Shown here: one piece after another, positions 26,101-35,782 of the stretch
Layout: each line of letters begins with the position of its first letter
Numbering within the stretch: the first letter of the stretch is position 1
Source: DATEOR01 sp036279015
GTDB taxonomy: Bacteria; Actinomycetota; Thermoleophilia; Gaiellales; Gaiellaceae
NCBI GenBank assembly: GCA_036279015.1
Contig: DASUJY010000015.1
Location: 1-64,000 of the forward strand
Reading direction: 5' to 3'
Length of the DNA stretch: 64,000 nucleotides
Translations under genes and position numbers: made by a program
The notes under the pieces: generated by a model
Database searches by the model: none
Told to the model about the DNA's origin: nothing
Seen by the model: the letters and a program-made list of their open reading frames with translations, nothing else

Positions 26101-26173
26101 CCTGTCTGCCCTCCATGCAGCTCCCGAGACGTTCGACGCAAAAGACGACTCCCCGCCCTCGAAGTTAGCCCCG

Positions 26174-27223
26174 ATGTCCAAGCGCATCGGGATCCTCACC
26201 GGAGGCGGAGATTGCCCGGGTCTGAATGCGGTCATCAGGGCCGTCACCCGCCGCACGCTCACCCGCGGCGGCGAGGCCGTGGGCGTCCGCGAGGGCTGGC
26301 GCGGCCTCGTCGAGGGGCGGTTCATGCCACTCGGCTCGCGCGAGATCTCGGGAATCCTGCCGCGTGGCGGCACGATCCTCGGGACGACCCGCACGAACCC
26401 GTACATGACCGACGGCGGCGTCGAGCGGGTACTCGAGCGCTTCGCGGCCGAGGGGCTTGACGCCCTCGTGGCGATCGGGGGCGAGGACACGCTCGGCGTC
26501 GCCTCGCGGCTCCACTCAGAGCACGGGTTCCCGGTCGTCGGCGTGCCGAAGACGATCGACAACGACCTCTCGGCGACCGACTACACCTTCGGCTTCGACA
26601 CGGCGGTCTTCATCGCGACCGAGGCGATCGACCGCCTGCACACGACCGCCGAGTCACACAACCGGGTCATGGTCGTCGAGGTGATGGGGCGCCACACCGG
26701 GTGGATCGCGGTCATGAGCGGGATCGCCGGCGGCGCGGACGTCATCCTCATTCCGGAGCAGCCGGTCACGGTCGAGGAGGCGTGCGAGGACCTGCGCCGC
26801 AGGCATGAGCGCGGCAAGGACTTCTCGATCGTCGTCGTGAGCGAGGGCTACGAGCTCACCTACGCCTCGGGCGAGAAGCGCCAGGTCGCGCAGGAAGCAT
26901 CCGCCACCGACCAGTTCGGCCATGTCCGCCTGGGGGGCGTCGGCGAGCAGCTCGCCCGCGAGATCGAGGAGCGAACCGGGTTCGAGAGCCGCGTGACGGT
27001 GCTCGGGCACGTCCAACGCGGCGGCTCCCCCACGCCCCGCGACCGCGTCCTCGCGACGCGCTACGGCCTCAAAGCGGCCGATCTCGTCGCGGACGGCCGC
27101 TTCGGCACGATGGCGGCGCTCCAGGGCGACGACATCGTCGAGGTCCCCCTCGCGGATGCCGTCGCGGAGCTGAAAACCGTTCCCCCGCGCTGGTTCGAGG
27201 TCGCCCGAGCGTTCTTCGGGTAA
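26174..27223 (+). CDS. pfkA: 6-phosphofructokinase, predicted pyrophosphate-dependent type
   Basis: 349 residues, the PFK-A fold. It phosphorylates fructose-6-phosphate to the 1,6-bisphosphate in glycolysis, reversibly if PPi-dependent. Seen: GGGDCPGLNAVIRAV (10-24), GGEDTLG (near 102-108), PKTIDNDL (near 124-131), MGRHTGW and GHVQRGGSPT. The residues matching E. coli Gly104 and Gly124 are Asp and Lys, the pair that marks PPi-PFKs such as that of Amycolatopsis; ATP enzymes keep Gly at the first site. Phosphoryl-donor choice is an inference from these residues. The gene starts 73 bp after tRNA-Leu. Confidence 0.9.
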   Translation: MSKRIGILTGGGDCPGLNAVIRAVTRRTLTRGGEAVGVREGWRGLVEGRFMPLGSREISGILPRGGTILGTTRTNPYMTDGGVERVLERFAAEGLDALVAIGGEDTLGVASRLHSEHGFPVVGVPKTIDNDLSATDYTFGFDTAVFIATEAIDRLHTTAESHNRVMVVEVMGRHTGWIAVMSGIAGGADVILIPEQPVTVEEACEDLRRRHERGKDFSIVVVSEGYELTYASGEKRQVAQEASATDQFGHVRLGGVGEQLAREIEERTGFESRVTVLGHVQRGGSPTPRDRVLATRYGLKAADLVADGRFGTMAALQGDDIVEVPLADAVAELKTVPPRWFEVARAFFG

Positions 27224-27233
27224 TCGGCCCGAC

Positions 27234-27239
27234 TAGCTT
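27234..27239 (+). promoter_or_regulatory. -10 box of the lipoprotein gene
   Basis: TAGCTT, then 7 bases, then the ATG at 27247. The gap after pfkA is only 23 bp, so this may be a secondary, leaderless promoter. Confidence 0.4.
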
Positions 27240-27246
27240 TCCGTCG

Positions 27247-27825
27247 ATGGGTAACCGTCTCCTCGTCGCGCTTCTCGCCGCTCTGCTCGTGGCGGCCGCC
27301 TCGGCGTGCGGCGGAGGCGGCGGCGGGAGCTCGCAGGGCGTGGACTTCTACAACGCCTACCGCACGGCCGATGACCAGCGCGACCAGGCGGAGTCGAGGC
27401 TGCGCCAGGCCTTCGCCGACATCGGAGCCGCGGCGGGGAAGGAAGATCGTGCCGGGGTCGTCGCGGCGGCGATGCGCGGACAGAAGGCGGCGTCCGAGAT
27501 CGACGATCTGCTCGCCGCCGAGCTCGAGGCGGCGCACGGCCTCGCGGGAATCGACGAGCTCGACGCGGAGGGCCGGCGTCTCGCCGCGGGGCTCGAGCAG
27601 ACGCGCGACAGTCTCGCGCTCGTCGTCCAGGAGCTCGAGATCGCGCTCGAGGACCCGCTGCTCGCGAGAAAGGCGGACGAGGTCAAGGACCTCGCCAAAC
27701 GCTCCACCGACCTCGCCGTGAAGGGCGAGCTCGCCGTCCGGCGGGCCGACCGCGCGCTCGCGCTCGCACTGGGCCTCGAGCCGCGGTTCGACCAGCTCCA
27801 GACGACGACCGGCGCGGGAGGCTAG
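27247..27825 (+). CDS. Predicted helical lipoprotein, function unknown
   Basis: 192 residues: lipoprotein signal MGNRLLVALLAALLVAAASAC (Cys 21), a poly-Gly spacer (CGGGGGGSS), then an almost wholly alpha-helical charged domain with heptad-like runs (DDQRDQAESRLRQAF, SLALVVQELEIALED, EVKDLAKRSTDLAVKGELA). It is probably attached outside the membrane as a coiled-coil bundle. No family is recognised. Convergent with the TrpC-like gene, overlapping by 4 bp. Confidence 0.75.
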   Translation: MGNRLLVALLAALLVAAASACGGGGGGSSQGVDFYNAYRTADDQRDQAESRLRQAFADIGAAAGKEDRAGVVAAAMRGQKAASEIDDLLAAELEAAHGLAGIDELDAEGRRLAAGLEQTRDSLALVVQELEIALEDPLLARKADEVKDLAKRSTDLAVKGELAVRRADRALALALGLEPRFDQLQTTTGAGG

Positions 27826-28409
27826 CGGCCTGTCAGCTCGGCGAGCGCGGAGGCGAAGTCGGGCGACGCTCTGAGGAGCTCGCCCGCCACGAGAATCGCG
27901 TCAACGCCGGCCCGCTCGAGCGCGACGACCTGCTCGCGGGCGATCACCCTGGCCTCCGAGATGACGAGCTTTCCGGCCGGCACGTCGGCGAGCAGGTCGA
28001 GCGTTCGCTCGAGATCCTCCTCGTCGTCGCCGAGGCCGCGCTCGGAGATGAGGATGATGTCGGGATCGATGCGCTCGAGCACCTCCTCGAGGGACTGCTC
28101 GTCGCGGACCTCGACGGCGCAGTCGAGCTCGAGCTCGCGGGCCGTCGCGGCGCGCTCGTCCAGCTCGTCGCCGGAGCGCAGGATCCAGGCGTCCGCTCCG
28201 GTTGCGGACGCCTCTGTGGGCTCGCCGCCGTGGCCGAGGATCGCGAGCGAGGTGCTGGCGCGAACGCGCCCGACGTCCGGAAGCTCGACCGCGACGGCTT
28301 CGGCGCCGGCCGTCTCGGCGAGGGCGGCGAGCTCCTCGACCTCCCCCAGGAGCATCGGGACGACGGAGATCCCGTCGCCTTCGGAGATCGCCTGGCGAAA
28401 CCGGCTCAC
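27822..28409 (-). CDS. Shortened TrpC-like (indole-3-glycerol phosphate synthase-related) protein, active site not conserved
   Basis: 195 residues against about 260 for true TrpC. The C-terminal half follows the IGPS barrel: CAVEVRDEQSLEEVLE (for VEVHDE), PDIILISERGL (for IGINNRDL), LEDLERTLDLLADVP-like helix, KLVISEARVI (for VSESGI) and GVDAILVAGELLRASP (for VLVGEALM). The N-terminal third with the catalytic EFKRASPS-type lysine is replaced by SVVPMLLGEVEELAAL, and the phosphate-binding Ser-Gly is lost, so normal TrpC activity is unlikely. GTG start overlaps the deoC-like stop (GTGA). Last gene of the deoC/ALDH cluster; a regulatory or binding role is only a guess. Confidence 0.7.
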   Translation of the reverse strand: MSRFRQAISEGDGISVVPMLLGEVEELAALAETAGAEAVAVELPDVGRVRASTSLAILGHGGEPTEASATGADAWILRSGDELDERAATARELELDCAVEVRDEQSLEEVLERIDPDIILISERGLGDDEEDLERTLDLLADVPAGKLVISEARVIAREQVVALERAGVDAILVAGELLRASPDFASALAELTGR

Positions 28410-29110
28410 GACGGCACGCGGGCGAGGCCCGCGGCGTACGACATGATCTCGAGCGCGCAGGGAGAGCCGACCCTGCCGGCCCCCGCGTTGATCATCGCGA
28501 GGGCGTCGTCGAGCGTCTCCAGCCCGCCGGACGCCTTCACGCCGACACTCTCGGGCAGGAAGTCCCGCAGCAGCTCGACGTCGTGGATGGCCACGGGCGC
28601 CCCGTTGGCGTGGGTCTGGGCGAAGTCGACCTCGGCGAGCTCGACGATCTTGCACGCGAGCTTCTTGCGCTTGTCGTCGAGCCTCCCCGTCCCGATGACG
28701 GCCTTGAGGACGAGCTCGCCGCGGCCGCCGTTCGCGCTCCGCATGCGCACCGCGCGGGTGAACGACTTCAGCTCGTCGCGGACGAGCGCAAAGTCCGAGG
28801 CGAGCATCGCTCTCACGTTCAGGGCGAACTCGAGCTCGCCCGCGCCCTCGTCGAGGCAGCGCTCGGCCTCGGCCAGCTTCGCCTTCGTCGCCGAGCCTCC
28901 CTCCGGGTAGCCGACGACCGCGCACACCTTCACGTCGGAGCCCCGCAGGAAGTCGGCGGCAGGCTTGACGTGTTGTGGGAGCACGCAGAGGGAGGCGAGA
29001 TGGAGGTCGTGGGAGCGGAGGCAGACGTCCTCGACCGTCCCTCGCCCGGCCCGGGGGTCGAGCAGCGTGCAGTCGATCGTCTTGGCGAGCTCTTCGAGGC
29101 GAAGGGCCAT
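28406..29110 (-). CDS. DeoC-like (deoxyribose-phosphate aldolase family) paralogue lacking the Schiff-base lysine
   Basis: 234 residues, normal length for short DERA. It aligns through LCVLPQHVKPAADFL, VCAVVGYPEGG, LKAVIGTGRL and VGVKASGGLETLDDAL. The catalytic block ADFIKTSTG reads VDFAQTHANG, so the lysine that forms the imine is Gln, and the helper Asp of EVDVV is Glu (ELEFAL). The second lysine (GVKASGG) is kept. Aldolase chemistry is therefore unlikely. The complete DeoC is 2.4 kb upstream in the same cluster. ATG start with TAAACT about 13 bases upstream. It may form mixed oligomers with the active enzyme, which is speculation. Confidence 0.82.
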   Translation of the reverse strand: MALRLEELAKTIDCTLLDPRAGRGTVEDVCLRSHDLHLASLCVLPQHVKPAADFLRGSDVKVCAVVGYPEGGSATKAKLAEAERCLDEGAGELEFALNVRAMLASDFALVRDELKSFTRAVRMRSANGGRGELVLKAVIGTGRLDDKRKKLACKIVELAEVDFAQTHANGAPVAIHDVELLRDFLPESVGVKASGGLETLDDALAMINAGAGRVGSPCALEIMSYAAGLARVPS

Positions 29111-29164
29111 GGGCGACGTGCTGAGTTTATGGGCTGGGAAGGAGAACGGGGCGGGCGGGAGCGC

Positions 29165-29956
29165 TCAGACGCCGATCGGGTGCCAGACGGTCTTGAGCTC
29201 GAGGAAGGCCGCGATGTGCCAGGGCGACTGCCCCTCCCCGTTCGTGACGACGCGTTTCACGTTGTCGGCCGCCAGCCGCTCGAGCTCGGCCCGCTCGCCG
29301 ACCGCGCCGGCCAAGTCGACGGCGTTCACGTCCATGTGCGCGGCGAGGACGGGGCAGAGCTCGTCCTTGCGGCCGGTCAGGACGTTGACGACGCCGCCCG
29401 GGACATCGGAGGTCGCCAGGACCTCGGCGAGCGTGATCGCGGCGAGCGGATGCTTCTCCGAGGCGACGACGACCGCGGCGTTCCCACCCACGATCGCCGG
29501 CGCGAGACGGGAGACGAAGCCGGCCAGCGCCGGCTCCTCAGGCGCGACGACGCCGACGACGCCGGTCGGCTCCGGCACCGTGAAGTTGAAGTAGGGCCCC
29601 GCAACCGGGTTCGAGGAGCCGAGCACCTGGGCGAGCTTGTCCGCCCAGCCCGCGTACCAGACCCAGGCGTCGATTGCGCCGTCGACCTCGCCTTCGTCCC
29701 CGACGAGCTCGGCGAACTGGGCCCGCCGCCCCTCCATGATCTCTGCGACGCGGTAGAGCACTTGCCCGCGGTTGTATGCGGTCATGCCCGACCATTTCGG
29801 CAGCGCCTCGCGCGCGGCGCGCACGGCGTCGCGAAGATCCTTGCGCGAGGCCCGGGCGACGTTCGCGCCCTCGGCCTCGTACGAGCGCCCGGATTCCGAG
29901 CGCGGGAACGCTCCGCCGACGTAGAGCTTGTACGTCTTCTTGACCGGAAGCCTCAC
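29165..29956 (-). CDS. Truncated aldehyde dehydrogenase-family protein (NAD-binding half only)
   Basis: 263 residues against about 490 for full ALDH. It covers the N-terminal coenzyme-binding domain: YKLYVGGAFPRSESG, DAVRAAREALPKWS, VWYAGWADKL, TGVVGVVAPEEPALAGFVSR and PAIVGGNAAVVVASEKHPL. It stops before the catalytic Cys domain, with a natural-looking C-terminus (SPWHIAAFLELKTVWHPIGV), and the reading frame is clean, so this looks like a maintained short form and not recent decay. The oxyanion Asn (PWN in active ALDHs) is replaced: PEEP. GTG start. It follows the full ALDH by 94 bp and shares its oligomerisation-type region. Confidence 0.82.
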   Translation of the reverse strand: MRLPVKKTYKLYVGGAFPRSESGRSYEAEGANVARASRKDLRDAVRAAREALPKWSGMTAYNRGQVLYRVAEIMEGRRAQFAELVGDEGEVDGAIDAWVWYAGWADKLAQVLGSSNPVAGPYFNFTVPEPTGVVGVVAPEEPALAGFVSRLAPAIVGGNAAVVVASEKHPLAAITLAEVLATSDVPGGVVNVLTGRKDELCPVLAAHMDVNAVDLAGAVGERAELERLAADNVKRVVTNGEGQSPWHIAAFLELKTVWHPIGV

Positions 29957-30050
29957 GCTCTCACTCCATTCCGCGCACCATCGGCGCGCCGGACGGGGTT
30001 ACGCTCATAGCGGGTGGAGGCGCGGGGTGGCCCCGGTGAGTGTCGGACGC

Positions 30051-31524
<1,474 letters not shown>

Positions 31525-31532
<8 letters not shown>

Positions 31533-32463
31533 TGGTGAAGTAGTCGGGGCTCTGGTAGCGCCCCGTCTTCTCCTTGCGGATCTGGAGGAGGACGTCGTTC
31601 AGGAGCGACGAGGCGCCGAAGCGGAAGAGCTCGGGTGTCAGCCACTCCGGCCCGAGCGTCTCGTGCAGGAGGACGAGGTACTGCACGGCCTGCTTGGCGT
31701 GGCGGATGCCGCCCGCCGGCTTCATGCCGATCTTGCGCCCGGTCTCCTCGTAGACGTCGCGGATCGCCTCGAGCATGACGAGCGTGACGGGAAGCGTGGC
31801 GGCCGGCTGCACCTTCCCGGTCGACGTCTTGATGAAGTCGGCGCCGCCGGCGATCGCGAGCAGGCTCGCGCGCCGGACGTTGTCGTACGTGCCGAGCTCA
31901 CCGGTCTCGAGGATCACCTTGAGGTGGGCGTCGCCGCAGACCTCCTTCACCCGCCGGACCTCGTCGTACACGCGCGCGTACTCGCCGGCGAGGAACGCGC
32001 CGCGGTCGATCACCATGTCGATCTCGTCGGCGCCGAGCTCGACCACGCGGGCAGCCTCCTCGACCTTGATCTCGAGCGGCGACTGGCCGGAGGGGAAGGC
32101 GGTCGCGACCGACGCCACGCGGACACCGCTCCCCCGCACGCGCTCGAGCGCGATGGGCACGAGGTTCGGATAGATGCAGACGGCGGCGACCGGCGGAACC
32201 GTGAGATCGGCCGGGTCGGGCCGCATCGCCTTGGAGCAGAGCGCCGCGATCTTCCCGGGCGTGTCCGCCCCCTCGAGCGTCGTCAGGTCGATCATCCGCA
32301 CGGCCAGGTCGAGCGCGAAGAGCTTGGACTCGCGCTTGATCGACCGGCGCGCGAGCGAGGCGGCGCGCTCCTCGACCGCGACTTGGTCGACGGAGCCGAT
32401 CCGCGGGAGCCTGGGCTCGAGCGGGAGCTCGAACCCGCCCGGAAGTGCGGGAGCCTGCGCCAC
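31525..32463 (-). CDS. deoC: Deoxyribose-phosphate aldolase (DeoC), complete
   Basis: 312 residues, the long type. It splits 2-deoxyribose-5-phosphate into acetaldehyde and glyceraldehyde-3-phosphate. Active-site residues intact: Asp in GADEIDMVID, imine-forming Lys in GGADFIKTSTGKV, and Lys in GMKPAGGIR; the phosphate-site RFGASSLLND is also present. An N-terminal extension (about 1-60) precedes the barrel. GTG start 6 bases after TACACT (32470-32475), so leaderless; it is the first gene of the cluster, with ALDH overlapping its end. Confidence 0.94.
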
Positions 32464-32469
32464 GAAGTC

Positions 32470-32475
32470 AGTGTA
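32470..32475 (-). promoter_or_regulatory. -10 box of the deoC/ALDH cluster
   Basis: Minus-strand TACACT followed by GACTTC and the GTG start: the standard leaderless arrangement seen across this window. Confidence 0.55.
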
Positions 32476-32495
32476 GCCCGGGCGGGGCGGGCGGC

Positions 32496-32942
32496 TCAGC
32501 CGGCGTCTGCGAGGAGGCCGCCCTGCACGCGCGCGACGAACGAGCCGAGATCGGACTCCTTTTGCCCCAGCCGCGCCTCGAGGTCGGCGAGCTGCCGTTC
32601 CCGAGCCTCGATCTCGTCCTCGCGCAGGTACATGTCGGCCTCGAAGCGAGCCTCGCGCTCGTCGAGCTCGGATTCTCGACGTTCGAGCTCGAGCGCGCGC
32701 TGCTTCATCTCCTGCTCCTGCTTCTCGAGCCGCTTCGCGCGCCGCTCGAGCCACTCGCTCGAGACCATGCGCGCCCCGTGGACATCGTCCTCGCCCATGG
32801 CCTCCAGCCGTGCGGCTCCGGGTGTTCCCGGCGGCAGGCCTTCTCCGCCAGCGAGGGCGAAGATGTTGATGTTGGTCACCGACGACTTGTGGCGCCGGCG
32901 CCGTCTGACCCGCGTCGAGTGATGTCGAATCTCTTCGGCCAT
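32496..32942 (-). CDS. Coiled-coil protein, function unknown
   Basis: 148 residues. The N-terminal ~60 are basic then Gly/Pro-rich (RVRRRRRHKSS, GGEGLPPGTPG), followed by a continuous heptad-patterned charged helix (about 62-138: EWLERRAKRLEKQEQEMKQ, RERQLADLEARLGQKESDL). No membrane segment or known domain. ATG at 32942 with TACTCT about 11 bases upstream. It might bind nucleic acid through the basic N-terminus, but nothing proves it. The 32943-33043 gap after the M3 peptidase holds only this promoter region. Confidence 0.65.
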   Translation of the reverse strand: MAEEIRHHSTRVRRRRRHKSSVTNINIFALAGGEGLPPGTPGAARLEAMGEDDVHGARMVSSEWLERRAKRLEKQEQEMKQRALELERRESELDEREARFEADMYLREDEIEARERQLADLEARLGQKESDLGSFVARVQGGLLADAG

Positions 32943-33043
32943 GCCGCGTTCAGAGAGTAATCGGCAGGAAAACGCACGCATCCCTCGGACGAGGCACTGA
33001 TTTTCCGACCGCCACAATCGCGGGTCTCGCGCCGGCCTCGAAG

Positions 33044-34549
33044 CTATGAGGACGCGACGTGCTCCTGGAGCAGCGGCCGCGTGTCGAGCGGGTCGAAGCC
33101 GATGCGGGCGGCGATGTCCTCGCTCGAGGGACGCGTGCCCTCGGCGAAGAGCACGCGGAGGAACGCCCCCGTCTCGGCGCGCTGCCACCAGTCCGAACCG
33201 ACCGTGTCGCGCAGGTACGAGCGCAGCTGGGCAGCGCGGATCCACGCGCGGAGATAGTCCGCGGAGTAGAACCCGTCGTCCATGTCGGCCAGGTAGCCGT
33301 CGGGCCGGTAGCGGAAGCCCGTCGCCTGCCGTAGCCGCTCCGCATACCTGGGCGCGTAGTCGGGAGCGTGCGCGAAGTCGGACCAGAGCTCCAGCTCGTA
33401 GTCGAGCTTCGCCGCGTAGCGGCGGAAGAGGATCACGTCGAGGAAGCGCGTCGCCTCGCCGCGCTCCTCGGCCTCGTCGGCGTCGAGCTCGAAGTACTCG
33501 GCGTGCCAGCCGGGCTCGCGGCTCACGGACTCGAGCAGAAACGAGTAGATCTCGGTGAGCGCGTGGTCGCGCGAGAGGCGCCGGAAGGTGTACGGGAGCG
33601 CGGGATCGACGCCCGCGTAGTGGAGCGCATGGCCGGCCTCGTGGAGAAACCCCTGGTAATCGTGGAGCCCGCCCTGGGCGCGTGTGATCAGGTGGACGAC
33701 CGTAGGCGGGTCGGAGGCGATCACGCAGGCGCGCGGGTTCTTCTGCGGCCGGTCGTCGAGATCGAGCTTGATGTGCTCCTCGGCGGCCAGGTCGAAGCCG
33801 AGCCGGGTCAGGGTCTCGAGGCACACCGGCACGGCGCGCTCCTTCGTGTATGTCCCCGCAAGCGGCGAGAGCCGGCGCAGGTAGGAGACGTGGTACGAGG
33901 CAGGCTCCGGCTCCCGTTCCGGCCCGAGGATGCGCTCAACCCAGCGCTCGCGGAGAGGCGCGAACGCCGCGTCCTGCTCTCGCACGGCTTTGCCGAGCGC
34001 CTCGGCGAGCCCGCGCAGGTCGATGGACTTGCGCGCGGCGCTCCGCGCGACCGGATCAGGGTCGCCTGAGAGCTCGGCGTCCAGCTCCTCGGCCGCGGCC
34101 AGAAGCTCGTGGCGATCGTCGTTCAGGCGCGCGGAGGCATCGGCGGCGAGGTCCCCGAGCTCGTCCCGGGCCCCGTACTCGTCGAGGATCGCGAGCATCG
34201 CCTGGGCAGAGCGAAGCGGCAACGACTCGCCGCGGAACTCGACGCGTGCCGCGAGCAGCTCGTTCTCGAGACGGTCCGAGCGCTCGGCGAGCTCTCCGAC
34301 GACGATGCCGCCTAGGCACGCCTCCCGCAGGCGATAGAGGCGCTCGCGCTCCTCGCCGCTCGCGGCCTCCTCCTCGACGCCGAGCGCCTCGTGCTGATCG
34401 CGCGTGAAGAGGTCGGCGTAGCGGGCGGCGATCTCCGCCTGCTCGCTCGTCTCCTTCTCCCCGACCCGAACCGCACGGGCCTCCTCCGAGCGCTCGAAGA
34501 GATAACGGTTGAGCCTTTCCTCGAACTCCTTCGCGGTCAAAGCTGCCAA
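33044..34549 (-). CDS. M3-family-like zinc oligopeptidase
   Basis: 501 residues, mostly helical. The zinc site is FLHEAGHALHY (near 337-347), with the third-ligand Glu in the helix ALTEIYSFLLES about 25 residues later, and the substrate-side ADYLRAWIRAAQL, as in M3/oligoendopeptidase F-type enzymes. No signal, so a cytoplasmic peptide hydrolase. Start chosen as the TTG at 34549 because GGGAGG lies 4 bases upstream, only 13 bp after the era stop; longer in-frame starts would overlap era. Probably co-transcribed with era. Confidence 0.85.
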   Translation of the reverse strand: MAALTAKEFEERLNRYLFERSEEARAVRVGEKETSEQAEIAARYADLFTRDQHEALGVEEEAASGEERERLYRLREACLGGIVVGELAERSDRLENELLAARVEFRGESLPLRSAQAMLAILDEYGARDELGDLAADASARLNDDRHELLAAAEELDAELSGDPDPVARSAARKSIDLRGLAEALGKAVREQDAAFAPLRERWVERILGPEREPEPASYHVSYLRRLSPLAGTYTKERAVPVCLETLTRLGFDLAAEEHIKLDLDDRPQKNPRACVIASDPPTVVHLITRAQGGLHDYQGFLHEAGHALHYAGVDPALPYTFRRLSRDHALTEIYSFLLESVSREPGWHAEYFELDADEAEERGEATRFLDVILFRRYAAKLDYELELWSDFAHAPDYAPRYAERLRQATGFRYRPDGYLADMDDGFYSADYLRAWIRAAQLRSYLRDTVGSDWWQRAETGAFLRVLFAEGTRPSSEDIAARIGFDPLDTRPLLQEHVASS

Positions 34550-34562
34550 GTTGCCTCCCGTC

Positions 34563-35423
34563 TCAGATTCCGAATCGTTCGAGCACATTCTCGTCACGGC
34601 GCCAATGGGGCCGCACCTTGACCTGGAGCTCGAGAAAGACCTTCCCGCCGAGCAGGTGCTCGATCTCGGGCCTGGCGCCCGTTCCGATCGCACGGATCAT
34701 CGACCCGCCCTTGCCGATCAGGATCCCCTTCTGGGACTCGGTCTCGACGAACAGGGTCGCGTGTACGCGCGCCTCCTCGAGCTCGTCCACCTCGACGCCG
34801 ATCGCGTGCGGCACCTCCTCCCGCGTGAGCGCGAGCGCCTGTTCCCGCACCAGCTCGGCGATCCGCGCCTCGAGCGGCAGGTCGGTGGGCTCGTCCGAGC
34901 CGAAGTACCGCGGGCCGTCGGGAAGCAGCCCGACGAGGTCGTCCCGCAACGCCTCGAGCCCTTCGGCGCGAGTCGCGCTCACCGGATGAAGAGCGTGGAA
35001 GTCCCCCAGGGCGGCAGCGACCTCGATCTGCTCGGCGATCCGTGCCGGCCGGAGCCGGTCGACCTTGTTGAGCGCGATCACGACGGGCCGCTCGGAGGCG
35101 AAGAGGCGCTCGGCCACGAAGCGATCGCCTGCGCCGATCGCCTCGTCGGCGGCGAGCACGAAGAGGTGGCCGTCGACGTCCTCGAGGGAGGCCTCGACGG
35201 TCCGCTGCATGCGCTCCGTCAGGGCGTCCCGCGGCTTCTGGAAGCCTGGGAGATCTGCGAGGACGAGCTGGTAGCCCTCGCCGTTCACGGCCGCCGCGAT
35301 CCGCCGCCTGGTCGTCTGCGGCTTGTCCGAGACGATTGCCACCTTCCCGCCCGCGAGGGCGTTCACGAGGGTCGACTTGCCAACGTTCGACCGCCCGGAG
35401 ACGGCGACGAAGCCACTTTTCAC
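34563..35423 (-). CDS. era: GTPase Era
   Basis: 286 residues. A GTPase with G1 GRSNVGKST (about 9-17; Ser replaces the usual Pro), G3 DLPGFQKP, G4 NKVDR and a C-terminal KH domain including GKGGSMIRAIGTGARPEIE (near 240-258). It binds the 3' end of 16S rRNA during 30S maturation. GTG start overlapping the cdd stop (GTGA); the run ybeY-dgk/PAP2-cdd-era is tightly coupled, matching the conserved ybeY-era neighbourhood. Confidence 0.96.
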   Translation of the reverse strand: MKSGFVAVSGRSNVGKSTLVNALAGGKVAIVSDKPQTTRRRIAAAVNGEGYQLVLADLPGFQKPRDALTERMQRTVEASLEDVDGHLFVLAADEAIGAGDRFVAERLFASERPVVIALNKVDRLRPARIAEQIEVAAALGDFHALHPVSATRAEGLEALRDDLVGLLPDGPRYFGSDEPTDLPLEARIAELVREQALALTREEVPHAIGVEVDELEEARVHATLFVETESQKGILIGKGGSMIRAIGTGARPEIEHLLGGKVFLELQVKVRPHWRRDENVLERFGI

Positions 35424-35782
35424 AGCTGGAACGAATCCGGCAGCAGCTCGTCGGGGCGCCGGACGAGCAGCTCGCCCTCGTGCATGAAGGCGACGCGGTC
35501 GACGCCGAACTCGAGCAGCCACTGTCGGCAGCCCCCGCAGGGCGAGTCCGTGATCGCGACCGCCTCGAAGTCGCCGGGGCGCGCGCCCTCGACGACCGCG
35601 CGCCCGATCGCGCAGCGCTCGGCGCAGATCCCGAGCGGGTAGGCGGCGTTCTCGACGTTCACACCGGTGATCACGCGGCCGTCGCGGAGCAGCGCAGCCG
35701 CCCCGACGAGGAAGTTCGAGTAGGGCGCGTACGCCGCCTTGGCCACCTCGCGCGCCGCCTCGTAGAGCTCCTTGTCCGTCAT
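35420..35782 (-). CDS. cdd: Cytidine deaminase
   Basis: 120 residues, the short tetrameric type. Zinc and catalytic motifs CAERCAIGRAV (Cys ligand plus proton-shuttle Glu, near 53-63) and PCGGCRQ (near 88-94), plus YAPYSNFLVGAAAL and NVENAAYPLGI. It deaminates cytidine and deoxycytidine to uridine forms in pyrimidine salvage. The ATG overlaps the stop of the kinase/PAP2 gene by 4 bp (ATGA). Confidence 0.95.
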   Translation of the reverse strand: MTDKELYEAAREVAKAAYAPYSNFLVGAAALLRDGRVITGVNVENAAYPLGICAERCAIGRAVVEGARPGDFEAVAITDSPCGGCRQWLLEFGVDRVAFMHEGELLVRRPDELLPDSFQL

